The position numbers and the translations under genes were made by a program. A stretch of DNA of 64,000 nucleotides from Austropuccinia psidii (lineage: Eukaryota > Basidiomycota > Pucciniomycetes > Pucciniales > Sphaerophragmiaceae). How positions within the stretch are numbered: position 1 is the first letter of the stretch; the number at the start of each line of letters is the position of its first letter. Of this stretch, positions 11,518-24,738 are shown piece by piece. The DNA is taken from positions 5,861,888-5,925,887 of the forward strand of contig JALGQZ010000014.1 of assembly GCA_023105745.1 (NCBI GenBank), read 5' to 3'. The notes under the pieces are model-generated. The model was given only the letters and a program-made list of their open reading frames with translations, searched no databases and was not told where the DNA came from.

Positions 11518-11870
11518 TAACCATCAATTTTTGTATTAAAATTGAGGTGTTGTGTGTAGTTTAGAAGCTATGAGGCATTGAATTATTTTCAATTGAAATG
11601 TCAAAATTTGTGTGTGTATTACATAAGTGAACTGTAATTTACATATGAGGTATCAATTATTACAGTTGTGTACTGTTAAATTTCAATTTAATTGCATGTG
11701 TAAATTACAAATGTATTAAATGATGAGGAATTAAAGAAAAAATACATTGGAAAGATTAAATCTGTGGGGAAAAGGAACTCTAGCTCTAAGGGGGAGCCAG
11801 ACCCCCAGAATCCTTGCTGAAAGGTGTGAGATGTCAAAGTCCACTCAAAACTTCATCACTTTTGGCCTGG

Positions 11871-11899
11871 AATTTAGTCACAGGGTCTGTGACTCAATT
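11871..11899. promoter_or_regulatory. Imperfect palindrome with TGACTCA (family B LTR)
   Basis: Arms AATTTAGTCACAG and CTGTGACTCAATT around GGT, with one mismatch. It is the homologue of the perfect palindrome at 4577-4605. Confidence 0.5.
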
Positions 11900-12238
11900 G
11901 ATGATGAGGTTTTGATACCAACCAGGGCAGTTTTAACTGTTGCCAAGAGGGTAAAACTACCCTTAAGTTACAAACACCTTAGTAAAAACACTTTTAGCTG
12001 GTTTCTACATCTCTTAAACACATTCCGACGTGTTTTGAAGGTTCTAGACCAGGTATTACTATAGTAATGGCTGGTTTAAGGGTCTAAAATGGCTAAAAAT
12101 AGCCAAAATTGGCTGAAATCAGCCCTTTTTTGGTCTAAACCAGGGTTCAATGATGCCATAATTGGCTTTTCTGTTGTCAGAGTGTTTTACACGACTGAAA
12201 AGAGTAAATTTTACCTTTGTAGTAAGAAAATTGATGGC

Positions 12239-12247
12239 TATAAAAGG
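12239..12247 (+). promoter_or_regulatory. TATA box of the solo family B LTR
   Basis: TATAAAAGG, about 1.2 kb into the LTR and followed by a C/T-rich stretch, conserved at 36359-36366. It is the likely core promoter. Confidence 0.55.
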
Positions 12248-12863
12248 ATGTCTTCTTTGCCCCACTTTTCTCTTCATGTTGGAATCTTTTTCTTTTATAA
12301 TTAGTTTAAACACTGTTAAGCCAATCAATAAAAGAGTCCAACCACCCTTTTTATATCATTTTGAACCTTTTAAACACGTGAAAAAATCATTATAATCATT
12401 GTTTTCAACTCTTATAATCATTTTTACCCCTTGAACCACCCCAAAAGTGAATTAAAGCATCTTTCATCACTGTTAACTTTGTCACTTTGTTTCCAAATTC
12501 ACTCTGGTCACTTTTGGGTGTGTTTTCTCTTTAAATACCTTTTTAAAGACTTTGCTCTTTAATTAATTTCTTGCAGTTTTTTTCTCAATCAATTCCAATT
12601 GAAATTGCTCTTGAAGAAATTTCTTTTGTAGCCTTAAATATCTCTTGTAGAGTATTTTTGCATAAATTCTTATTGTTGGTAAAACAATGAATCTTTATAA
12701 TATTCTTTTTTTATACTTATAAAGTTAGAGACAAGGAAATTGGCGTGTCTTCTCTTAAAAATACTATCTCATACTATTTTTCAATCATTTTTACCTTATA
12801 CAACTTTTGAGGACAGGAAAAGTACTTGATTTTTTAATCAAACTTTCATATCCACACCTTACA

Positions 12864-13741
12864 ACTCCAGTAACATTATTTTTAGTATTATATTGTTCAT
12901 ATAGCTATGAGCTATTAGTTTATTTCTATAGGAATGTCTAGAAATTTTGCATTATAATTTACCCAAAAAACTGAATTAATGTTATATTATATGGATTCAT
13001 AATTTGGCAATTTTCAGCCAGGATGTCCGCATTACTCTATGATATAGTAATCAAAAAGCTATAGCTATGAGTGTAACACAAAATTAGTGTCTACAAACAA
13101 ATAACAAGGTATCAGTTATGATAATTTAGTGGTTATTAATCTATTGAAACAACTGGTTGCATATATTATCAATTAGATCATCAGAAACAGCTGTTACATC
13201 ATTAATATTATAACTGAATATGGTTAGCTATAGGAGTAATATTTCTTGTGATAACTTTACTACATAATAATTCCAATAAAAAAGGATGAGTTATGATTTT
13301 GGTGAGGAGAAGACCTATTTTTATATTACTCCTAGGTGGTAAGAGGTCATACAAATGTTTAAACAACAAAAGGGTTAAACAATTAACCCCTGTGGCTCAC
13401 TTGTGGTAAAAGAGTCTCAAAAAAGGTCTTGATTGAGCTGAAATGTGGCTTTGTGACCATAAGTTTCCATTCTTACCCCATACTGAGTTAAAAGCCTTTT
13501 CTAAAGATGCTCAAAGATTTTTTTGGTGCTTATGAAGTTTCACAAGCTTTAAAGTACATGTCTGGAGGCCTCTGATTAGTAAAGTTATAAGTGATCAAAG
13601 TTTAAACATAACTTGAATAGATCTGAAACCTCATAATTTAATTGTGTGGGAGAGTCTCCCACAGTACCACTCAGAAAAGGAAATAATGGTTCTTCATGGT
13701 CTAAATTATGAATGAAAAATAGATAAATAGCCTTTTGACAG
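12864..13741. other. Decayed sequence with an A-like LTR remnant at its right end
   Basis: No gene. At 13629-13672 the phrase around CCTCATAATTTAATTGTG and TCTCCCACAGTACCAC resembles the minus orientation of family A LTRs (compare 42620-42655) and the similar phrase at 15160-15204. Confidence 0.4.
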
Positions 13742-15148
13742 TGTGGAAATCTTTTTAGGGTAGGATTGGATAAGGAAGTACTTCAGGAGGAAATCACAGG
13801 TAAACAGCTCTTAATTGATGAATGATCCTGTAACCAAGGGTTCTAAGTTGTCTTAGATTCCCCCCTGAATATAACAAATAATCTCCCTATAGAGCACAAA
13901 AGTCAGTATTAAAAAGTTTGGCTTTAAAACTAGAGAAGAATTTCAGAATTATCTATCAGACCTACCCAATGATCGGATAAACAAGCTTTATGCTTACTAT
14001 ATAAATGAAAAATGTCTTGATATAAATATATTATTAGTTATAGGTAAGATTTAAGTATAAATAGCAATATTGATAAGATATGCTTATATTAGTTTATGAT
14101 ATTGGATAATATGTGTGATTATTTATTTCTTAAAGGTAATAATATGGAGTATAAGGGTATGTGACAATTTAAGGTATGGAGCAAACTGAAGATAATACTT
14201 TAATGGTTTTTTCCTTTTAGTAATATAAGCGTAACATTTCAAAATTAGTAATTAATTTTAAAAGGGTTTTTATGAAAAATATAGCTAATAATATTTATCA
14301 TTTAATGAATTAATAATTTAATAATAATAATCTTAAGATATCTATCAATAATAATAACTTGTTTGAGAAATACTCTGATAATAATATCTCTTTAATATAA
14401 AAATATCTTATTAATAATGTGAAAAATTTAATTTATCAATAACTCAAGACTACTAATGTTTGCTTATGAGCTTATAATTTTATTTTAATATTTATCCTAC
14501 TATAATAAAGATGTGTGGATCACGTAGATTGAGAGGATTATATTTCCATGAGCATGGGGGGAAACAAAGGAGAGAGGACCTTTTTTTTTATTCTTTGGGC
14601 CCTTCATAGAGGCACTCAAAAACTTGGGACTTAGGAAAAGTTTACCTTGAGATATTTTGGACAGTGAGTGTTTTTGAAATGGTGAAATTTAATCAAGATA
14701 TTGCCCCATATGTTTGGAATATTGTATCATTCTGAGCTTTTTTGATGTTTACTCACAGCCTTGAGCTAATTTTATCAGGTTTAGGGTGTACTTAATGCTA
14801 CATTCCTACCTTGTCTATGTAGCTTTTCTTATTTCTGTATTGAACTATATTGTTTATTATTTCAAAGCTTCTATGTAAGCTACTTTGTGCAACTCCATAC
14901 AATGTAATAACTTTCTTATTCATTTAATTTTGAGAAGATTTTATTTTATTTTGTTTTATTTTTATATATATACTGAATTATAAAATCTTCCTTTATCAAA
15001 TACAATTGATTTCATTATCTGAATTATGTCATTTTTAAAGTGTCTTTTGGGCTGAGATATCCTGAATTAGCCATATGAATTTTGATATTTTTAGATTTTT
15101 CACCCTAAATGTGCTTGAATCTGGTACAGAAAGGTATGTAATACCACA
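13742..15148 (-). repeat. D-like LTR, decayed
   Basis: On the minus strand it starts TGTGGTATTACATACC and ends near GATTTCCACA. The stretch corresponding to GGTTACAGG...ACCTGTGATTTCC in LTR D (57760-57805) is visible at 13790-13840. A region like the D promoter (GCCCAAAGAATA, then GGTCCTCTCTCC) lies at 14565-14600. At 1407 bp it is shorter than LTR D (1787 bp). Confidence 0.6.
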
Positions 15149-15673
15149 AAATATTTGTAACCTCATGATTTGATTTTATGGGTTGGTATCCCACAATACC
15201 ACTTGGTATGGTATTATAGCTGTAATTACTTTATAAATTTGTAAGTTTTCAAAATACGGGGCCCAAAAGTGGCTCAAAATGTAGCCACAATTAATCCTTC
15301 AAAGATTGCTACACTCTGGTTATACTTTTCCTTAGGTATTCCAAAGATGTACAGGCTCAAAGTATTTTCTTCTTAATGAGAAATGGAGCTTTTCTTGGCT
15401 TAAGAGAAAAGTGCTAATGAGCTTTGATCTGTTAGAGATAAAGGGATAAGAGTTATATATTTGTGTATCCCCTCAGTAGACATTCTGGAGAATATACTAT
15501 TTCATAGGTCTCGTCAAAACTGTGGAAGCTAGGTGAGAGGTGAAAAATATCATAATTATCTTTATTGATTCAAACAGTAGTGGAAGGGTATCTTTCAGCC
15601 CAGTGAGGCCAGAGTATTCAAGGTATTACTGTTAGATATTCCTATTTGAAATCTTTTATCAAAGACCCCATGT

Positions 15674-17758
15674 TGTGGTATTTCATATCTTTTCTGACAA
15701 GGTTCAAATCCACAATATTAGAGCCAAAAAGGTAATCAAAAAATATATATAAAGAAAATAAAAAAATTCAAAAAAGAAGAAGATAATAATATCAAAATAT
15801 TAAAAATAACTCTTCTACTTGAGTTCAAAACACATTTTACCTATAATCACATAATGCCTCAACTCCATAAAATGAATAATTCTCTAAATATCATGGAATA
15901 AAGAAAAATTATAGTACTATGCACTCTAAACTACGTACAAGAATATGCTGAAAAAAAATTAAGCTGGTTCAAATATTCAATAGGAATAAGTATGTGTGAG
16001 ATTACATATGTGATATAATTACCCTTAAAAAATTATGTATCAAATTGCTTTACATAAAAAACACTTACACATAAATTAAAATGGTGTTAAATTACTCAAT
16101 TCCCACTTAAGCTCCAATAAACCAAAGATTACAATTATTGTTTGAAAATTAGGTTTTATATATCAAAAGAATCAACCAAGTACATCTCAATGCTTTGGAG
16201 AAGAGAAGCAAGTCTAGTAGAGATAAGAACACAGTCTAAAAAATGGTGCAATAAACCAAACATATGGTTCAATATATGTATCAAATGACAAAATTTAGAA
16301 GTTTCTGACCAACAAAATTCTCTCAAGGCTATGCATAATAGTAACAAAGCTTATTTCAAATATCAGTATATTTCAAAACAAATATTGTGCAATCAACCAA
16401 ACATATGGGGAAATATCTTGATCAGATGAAAACATTTCAAAAATAATCACTAGCAAAAATACCTCAAGACTGTGCACTAGAGATAATCAAGCTCACAATG
16501 TTTAAATAAAAACAAATATGGTGCAAGTTCTGTATAAAATGACAAAATTTAGAACTTTCTCACCTGAAACATTCTCTCAAGGCTGTTTATAATAGGAATA
16601 AATTTCAGCTTAAATATTAATATGCTTTATAGAATATGGTGCTATAGCTATATCAAATGACACCATTTCAAATTTAACTCTTAGCAGAGATATCTCCCGG
16701 CTGTGCACTGGCAATAATAAGCTTCAAAATGGTGCAATATCTTGATCAAATGACACCATCTCAAATATACCCACCAGCAAAACTGTCTCAAGGTGGTATT
16801 TCTCTAAGTACCTTGTTTCTGAAAGGCTCTATGGAGGGCCAAAAAGGTATAAATAAGGGGCCTCTCTTCTAGATTTCTCTCATGCTTCTGATTCAGAAAA
16901 TAATCTTGAGGATCAATCCATCCCTTCTCTAGTTTCATGAGCTAGTGTTATATTGAAAAAATCAGTAGAAAGTCACAGTATCTCATATTATTATTTATCA
17001 TTGATTAATGAAAGATATTTATAATATTAATGAAAGAGCTTAATACTATTTAATAGTCTTACCATTATAGTGGTGGTTTTGGAGTAGGTTTTTCAAATAT
17101 TATCATTAATTACCTTCTAAAATTTATCAATATCTTTTATTTATAGAATGGATATATGATATTACCCTCATAGATATATTGGATCATATTTATATTAATC
17201 CTGATAGTATTATATTATATATAGCTTACCCTTATATAAACCTCAACCATCCTCATGAGATTATCTTACCCTTGAATACTTATATTAATACTGATATTAG
17301 TGTTCAAATACCTTAAAAATTACTAACTATCTATCAATATTATTATTAATATTAATATTTATCTTGTAAAATATTTCCAAGAATCTCAATTATTGAAAGG
17401 AGGAATCCTAAAAAACAATAATTAAAAATAATTATATAATAAATAAAAAGAAGTTAAGCAAACATCAACTATTGAAAGAAAACAATATTGACTGTTACCA
17501 TGATCATAAAATTCATCTTCTGTTTACAGACTGATAGAGATTTCTGAATAAAATTCTCTAATTGTAAAGCCGCAAGAAGAAATAATGGATTTGTGATCTC
17601 ATCAGGAGGTTATCTTTTGTAGCATATTTAGAGGAGAAGCAAATACACCTTAGAAACTATGGTTATCAGCTAATTCTGAAATTCAAAACAGACTCACCAA
17701 CAATTTACCCCTGAAGGTGCTTCCTATTATTTATACCTCCACATAAGGAGTTCCCACA
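15674..17758 (+). repeat. D-like LTR, inserted in the A-like relic
   Basis: 2085 bp, from TGTGGTATTTCATATC to GGAGTTCCCACA, the same ends as LTR D (56064-57850). The internal TTGTAAAGCCGC and GGTTATCAG stretches match LTR D near 57655-57765. No D coding sequence follows, so it is a solo LTR. A clear 5-bp duplication was not found (CATGT on the left, ATGCG on the right). Confidence 0.7.
16848..16858 (+). promoter_or_regulatory. TATA box of the D-like LTR
   Basis: TATAAATAAGG followed by GGCCTCTCTTC. The element is repeated in the other D-type LTRs as TATAAATAGAG. Confidence 0.55.
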
Positions 17759-18093
17759 ATGCGATGAGTTTTTATTTAAACCTAAAGATTATATATTAGA
17801 GGTAAAATAATTAAGTTTTATGCTCAGAAAGGGCTTACAAACTTAATAATATAGCTGATAATTATTATTTTGTGATAAGAAGGATGTCTTCTGAAAGGGA
17901 AATATTTCCTCCTTGTAATAGTTACATTTATAGGCTGTATTTCTGTGCTAATTTTAATTTATATGAACTAATTTTTCTTTTATTTGGGTTAATAAAAGAA
18001 AAAGATGTGTTTTTCACTATTGTGATTAAGTACCATATTTTATGGTAATTTAGGTGTGTTGATCGTTTTCGGGCTTTCAGTCACAGGCTGATA

Positions 18094-20790
18094 TAAGGTC
18101 CAAATGTTTTTGTGACTATAGCTAGACATTAAAAAGAATTGGAGGCTCGTAAATTAGATTAATTAAGCTCAAATAATTGGAGTCTATATCCCTCAGCTCT
18201 GAACATTGTACATAATCCAAATTACAACATGAATTTGAATTTGAAAGAATGCATAGATACTCAGTGATATTGCCTACTGGGAAGGCTGTTAGTATTACAC
18301 TGCCAGAATGATCTTTGAGCTGAATGACATCTATTAGAATAAGCCTTTGAGCCAATTAAGGATCACTCACTTAAAGTGAGAAGCTACCCTTGTGCAAATA
18401 GGGTAACTGTATATTCATATATATATATCTTAAATCCAAAATTTGGAACTACTTAGTCTCAAAAGGGAGATTATTTACGGATCAAAAATGAATATTTGGA
18501 ACTAAAATACTGAAAAAGAAGAAATTAATTGCCAAAATTGTGTTTTTGTGATAAAATGAGAATAAAACTTGCTTAATGAATATTCCACAGAGGCATTTCA
18601 ATAGTAAATAAGTTCTTCACAAGAGAGAAAATAATTTTAAGAATGCTATCTTAATAGTACTAGGAAGCTCTTAAAAGGCCCAATAAGCTTCTAAATTCAA
18701 TAATTACGAAGAATTTACATATTATTAGTTTCAAAAATTCTTGCCAAATTGACGCATAAAAGCTGAAAACCAGTCAAAACTCAAAGTTATATTCTACCAT
18801 ACAAGGGATGAACATTAGATTATACTACGTCGGAATGAATCAAGCGTCTTTTATCAATAAATAATTTTATTAACTCACATATAATATAGAAATTTCATTC
18901 AAGGCGTATTAATATTCTCATAATATAGAAATGGATTTGATTATAAAAGGTTTACTTATGAACAATTGAAATTCTTAAATTGGAACATTCAACCAATTAG
19001 TCAAGTCTTATGATATTTTACAAATTAAATGCTTTTGAATTGATACAAATTATCAAATAAGAAAAATACATGATTATTCAGAAGTGAGCTTCCAGCTCAA
19101 AAGTGGGGACTAATAGTAATCGAAAATAAAATATATGAGATGGAAGAAATCCTTCCTGTCGACTTATAAAGGGAGAGGAATTGAATATATAAATATATAA
19201 ATTTGCAATTATGATATAAATATCCTAATATCTAGTGATATTTTGTATTCAATAACGATAAAGTACTCCAAAAGGAAGTTTAACCCAGATTATTCAGAGC
19301 TGAATTTATGTACATATACAAGCTTTTCCTAATGGCGAATATTAGATAATATTTCATAGCTTATTACATTAAAGATTTAGTATTTACTTGAGAAATACTG
19401 TGTGGTAAGATTAAATACTGATTCCACAAAATCCATGATGAGATATCCTCACTTAAGGGGAGTAAAAAGTGATATATTGGCTTATGGTACCCCACTTCAA
19501 CAACCCAATTGTCAGAATTTTTGAGTTAGTGGTTTAATCAATCAATATGTTCAAATGTATTTATTTTCTAAAATTACCAATATTATCTTATTTATTTTAT
19601 CCCTTTTGATATTAAAGAGCACTATAGCAAAAATGGCTAAAGTCAACATTGGGATTCATGAAGTAAATATCTTTTTCAGAATTTTAGAGACATAGGGGTC
19701 TTATAATAACACAATATTAATTCAGCTCACTTCAAACTGAGATATATCTGCCAATTATGGGGAATTCAGGAAGTTTCATCCAAATATCAAATGAATAGAA
19801 ACTCGAACTGATTATTACCTTAGAAGGCACTATAGTATTACAGCTTTTGAGTTGTGCCATTAATAATAAATCAAAGATTCAAAATTTCAAATCCTTTTTT
19901 AAGAATGCCACTTACATTATACTTTTAATTATTTGGCCTTTTACAGAAATACTAAGCCACAGAGATTCATGAAGAAATTCTTAAATATAATTGAAGTGAT
20001 AACTTAACTGTTTCAACTAAATAAATGGTTTACCTAGTAGGACTAGATTTGAATTACATATCAGTGCAGAAAGAAGTCACAGTAGATCTAACATTGTTGA
20101 GCTGATTATTAATAATCGGAATAAGGGATTCAGACTAGAATGGCAATAGGGAGTACATGAGGATTTATTAGTCGGAAATTCAATTTTATTTATTAATCAG
20201 GAAGGAGATAGGAAAATAATTTTCAAACTAGACAGTTTCTAAAATACAAATAATTTCCTCAAATAAAATCTCAGGACTTCCACCAAAAATATTCTGAATA
20301 ATCTGTAATTTATTCAAATCTCACAGCATAGAGGGGCTTCAGTTATTTCATAATAAGATCTGAAAATCTATAGATAGCCAATTTTTTCTGAGATATAGTA
20401 AAAAAAAATTATAAAATTAAGAATTCCCACTAAAATAAGCTTGAGTATTCTCATAAAAAACATGCTTTCTGGTAATATTAGTTAGGTTTAGTGCCGGAAA
20501 TTGGCCATATGAACTTAGGTTTGAGAAAAATAAAACTCAATCAAGTTTTCAAAAATTCGGTTTGAGAGTTTCAAAATAACAAGCTACCCCTCAGCTGGAA
20601 ATTATATATTTTTGAGTTCAAACCCTCTGGAAGGTATAAATAGAGCTCTTCTATCACTTTTTGTGAACTTTATTTCTCATGCCTATATAGATGCACATAA
20701 GAATATAACAGTACTTAGTATCTTAAACCATACCAATATTAGTCACTTCCTTTTTATTTTCTCAGAAGCCAAGCTCCATATAGCTACCTG
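18094..20790 (+). repeat. Decayed sequence including a D-like LTR promoter segment
   Basis: No gene is visible. The only clear homology is the segment around 20600-20690, where CTGGAAGGTATAAATAGAGC and the sequence behind it resemble the promoter part of D-type LTRs. The limits of that LTR on the left are not resolved. Its right part was interrupted by the B-like LTR that starts at 20791. Confidence 0.4.
20635..20645 (+). promoter_or_regulatory. TATA box of a decayed D-like LTR
   Basis: TATAAATAGAG followed by a CTCTTC stretch, identical in its core to 25746-25756 and 56944-56954. Confidence 0.5.
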
Positions 20791-22883
20791 TGTAAGGTGT
20801 GATATTAGAGTTTGATTACAAATCAAGTAATTATCATTTCCTCAAATTTTTTTCAAGGTAAACGTATTTGAAGATAGAAAATCCAAGCCTTTCAAGAGGA
20901 AAAAATGCCAATCTCTTGTCTTTAAATTTATAATATAAAAAAGACATTATGAATACTCATTGGTTTTCCAACAATGAGGATTTATAAGAAAATTCTCTAC
21001 ATGGGATATTTAAGTTCACGAAAATGATTTAAGAGAAATTTCAATTTGAATTAACTGAGAAAAGTACTGAAGGCCATTAATATGGGAAAATAGTCTCTAA
21101 AATTGATATTCAAGAGAAAATACCAGCTTAAAATTACCATTAATAGTTACAAAAAGTTATTATAATAAATTTTCTGATAGCTAAGAGGCTTAAAGCTATC
21201 TAAAAGTGTTTGTCAGAATCTTTTATTTAGTAGCTTAATAGTTTTCAGACTGAATCTAAAAGGAAGGTTTTGACAGGAAAAGCAAAGAGGTGGCAAAGAA
21301 GAAGAAATCCTTTCAAATCCTCAGTTGTTCTTCTTCTAAAATTGAATTCTTTTCTCACAATTTTTGTGAAAAAAATTGACAACAGAAAAGCCAATTATAG
21401 ATCAATTTAAACCTAGCTTGTATCAAAAAAGGCTGAGTTTTGGCCAGTTTTAGCAATTTAAGTCCTATAAACCAGCCATTAATATAGTATTAATTGTTTT
21501 TTTATATTAAAAAACTTTCCTAATGTGCTTAAGTACCTTTGATAGAAGCTAAAGATTATTTTGTAAAGTTTTTTTTTCAACTTAAGGTTAGTTGTACCCA
21601 CTTGGAAAAAGTTACAATTTCCCTGGTTTATATCAAATCCTCATAATAAATTTTGTTTTACTCAATTACAAGCCAAAAGTTGCAAAATCTTGCATTAATT
21701 TTTGCACCTTAATCCTGTGATGAAGGAATTTGGGGGACTATGTCATTTTTGGAGCCATTATTCCTTCCCCCTCTTAAATTTCAAAATTTTCCATTTAGTT
21801 TTACTTAATGCCTCCACATTCACGATAGTTTGAATTTTTACATATTTAATAAATCTGGGAGAAATGAAAGTACACAGCTTTAATTATCAATTTATCATCT
21901 TTCAATTGAAGCTCACTTATATACTACATGTGCACATTTTGACATTTAAATTGAAAATACTTCCATTGCTCATGAATTTTAAGCTACACACCAAAACTCA
22001 CATTAAACAAAAAAATGAGTGTTCACACTAAAAGTAACATAAATTAAGTTAAATCTTCAGGATTACATATTTTCATACTGAAAATAATTCAAATTTAATT
22101 CAAGATTATTTAGAGTTTAGCTACAGAGCTTTCACTTGTAGGTTACCAAATCTGAAATTTGGTGGGGAATTCAATAGTGAGATAAAGCTTGTAAGCTCAT
22201 TTACTAAATAAAAGCTATAATTAGTTTCATTAAACTTTTTAAAAAAAATATTTGATTTTTGGGTTTTTGTTGTATTCTTATTTTCATTCATATTTTTCAA
22301 GAAAAGTAGTAGCTTTACAGCCTTGCTCATCTTGACAAATTTTTAGGATATCAATTTTTTAAGCTTTTACTTTATTATAAGTCTCATTTTAATATTCACA
22401 AAACATGATTCTGAGCTCTTTGGTAAATCCATGTGAGCATTTTGGTAAAAGGATGTGAGTGGGTCCCTGGACCCATTTTCAATTGAAATGAAACAAAAAA
22501 CCTGCCAAAACCCCCCAAAATATGGCATTCTTGATGCCATATATGGTATTTTTAATGCCACTAATTACATTAATGTGCTAAATGTAATTTTGCATTTACT
22601 AAAAAATGAACAAAAATCTTAAAAACAAATTTTTAGATAAATTTGGAAAAAAAACATTCAAAAATCATTGGGGATCTTGACATCCCATGTTGGAAAAAAT
22701 ATGGCAAAAAAATTAAAAATTCCTCAAGACTGAGCCTGAGGAATATTTCTGAAAAATTAGTTCACTTATGTTTATTTAATAAAATCTTACATGTTCTTAC
22801 CAGAAACTTATTTTTATTATAATTTAGTAATTATAGTTTGATTTGTGCTCTTTTGTGTATGTGAAATTCCTTCAAGGCTTACA
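20791..22883 (-). repeat. B-like solo LTR
   Basis: On the minus strand it starts TGTAAGCCTTGAAGG (right end) and ends with the complement of TGTAAGGTGTGATATTAG (left end). This matches the family B LTR end TATTCACACCTTACA and its preceding sequence. The internal complement of GACAACAGAAAAGCCAATTA (21380-21400) is also shared with family B. Flanking pentamers ACCTG and GTCTG share three bases. Confidence 0.7.
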
Positions 22884-24738
22884 GTCTGAGTTTTCTATAA
22901 ATAAAATAATTTGAAATTTGGAATTAATTTTATTATGAGTTAATCTAATTTACCATCCCATATTTGTGAAATTTATATAGTTTACAATTAGAAAATTTCA
23001 GGAGCACCATCTTAAATAATCTATTTAACACAAGTGGCTATCAGATTGACCCCATTTTCTTACAAGTTGTTTTCATTGAATATCCACATATCTGTATCAG
23101 CTTTTCTAAGAAGCGTATTATTAGTGTCTTATATATAAATGAAGCTAAAGGTTTGTTCTTATTATCTTAAAATCTCATAATAATTACTATCCACAGATCT
23201 TATTATCCACATAATAGCTTACTATAAAAACTAACTCTTATCCCAATCTCCTGGTATTAGCAGAATCATTTATAAACAATTCGTTATTCTTTAATTATAT
23301 GCAAAAATTGAGCTTAAAGCTTTGTAATAATTGGAAATTATTTATTCAATAGTTCTCAAAGAAGTATAAAAAACTCTATCAACTTCCTTTTACTTGATTC
23401 CTTTTTAGGATTTCAATAAACTATTGTTTTGTAAAACAATAAAAGTCTGATCATATTATGTTGAATATAATTTTCTCGTTGAGCTTCCATACAATCATTG
23501 AAATTTACTGTACAGCTCCTTTAAAGAAAGTACATAAATATTAAATGGTAGCTTTAGAAAGCTATAGCACAAAAGAAGGGAAGGAGTTACAATAACTGAA
23601 AGTAATTCAAACCTTCTTCTTTTAGATTACCCTTTGAGTTAATTCCTAATTCATCTCACCCAAACCTTTATTTAAGGTAAAAGTGACACATCGTTGAATT
23701 GAAAAAATATTACTAATTGAGAAGTGACTTAAAATGGACACAAGTTTGAACCTGAAGTAATTCATAATAAATCTCCCAGAATTTAAATGAAATCAACCCT
23801 TGTTTTTGGTCTGATATTTGTTGAAAAATTCATGCCATCTTTATTATTACTTTATTTGTGGGAAATTCTCTCATAAATTCTCCATTATGTATTTAAGCAC
23901 TTGTATTGAGAAGCTATTACCAAAAAATTCTTTCTTTTTCATCATCAAAGTGGATTCAGTATTTTTCCAGATGCAGTAGAGACCTGTCTATTTATGAGCT
24001 CTTCTGCATCTCTCTTCTGAGTTTCTGAGACAGGTTCCTTTAGCTCTCAGCTGTGGATAGGCTGAAAATTTGAGCTGAATATATTTAATTTTTGACCTCA
24101 TATAATCATGAAAAAAATCAATCGTTTCTGTCATAAAACATAGTGAGAAAATTAATTTAGAATAATTTCAACCTTGGTAGGTATAAACATTCCCCATATC
24201 TCATATATCTGAAATTATTGCTCTATCGGGAAGATATTCGGTTTTCAAAATAAGTGCAGTCCTCATAGCTTCACTTATTTTTTCCCAAATAAGTTCCTTA
24301 AGAGCTACACTCATGAAATTAAATGAGAATTTATAAAATTTACACAGTTTTAGTAGAAAGGTCACATTTTACTTACATCACCTTTCAAGTTTCACTACCA
24401 TTAACCATGAGCAAAGTGAAAACACCTGATGGCTGGTGTTAAATTTTTAATTTGAAATGAGAGGTAGATTGGATGTAGGCTGGAAATAGGAAAGAAACTT
24501 AACTTTGAAATAGAATTTTTGGGAGAAATTCAAGCCATATATGCAAGAGACAAAGGCTCAATACAGTAGTTTTAATAGAATTTTTGGTCAAACTTGAAAA
24601 GGCTCAATAATTAAATAATAAATCGTAAACATAATTATTTTCATTCCCCTGGGTTTGATTTTTTTTACCAATCTTTATCATTTTTTAAACAAATAATTAA
24701 GCCTTTGAAGTTTTTGGTATAGTTTTTTGGATACCTGC
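22884..24738. other. No gene; weak D-like LTR similarity on the minus strand
   Basis: Anonymous AT-rich sequence. At 23975-24010 the + strand reads CTGTCTATTTATGAGCTCTTC, whose complement resembles the D-type promoter, suggesting a worn D-like LTR on the minus strand. The boundaries are not resolvable by eye. Confidence 0.3.

Larger units (their letters stand above)
11037..12863 (+). repeat. Solo LTR of family B
   Basis: 1827 bp, beginning TGTGAGCCTTAGAAG and ending CACACCTTACA, aligned over its length with the 5' LTR of element B (35185-36982, 1798 bp). No primer binding site or polypurine tract flanks it, so it is a solo LTR left by recombination. The flanking pentamers are ACTTA (11032-11036) and ACTCC (12864-12868), sharing only the first three bases, so the target duplication is weak. 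The small ORFs inside it are LTR shadows. Confidence 0.85.
15149..18093 (-). repeat. A-like LTR relic split by a D-like LTR
   Basis: Two segments, 15149-15673 and 17759-18093, follow the order of the minus-oriented family A LTR at 42600-43409. Shared phrases include GGTGAGAGGTGAA, then TTTTATGCTCAG after the interruption, and the end CAGTCACAGGCTGATA. The match resumes on the far side of the D-like LTR at about the right place. Divergence is high, so this is an older subfamily. Confidence 0.55.

Noticed and set aside
18365..18385. Short palindrome CTCACTTAAAGTGAG as a regulatory site
   Set aside because: A single occurrence in anonymous sequence, not shared with any LTR; expected by chance in 64 kb at this base composition.
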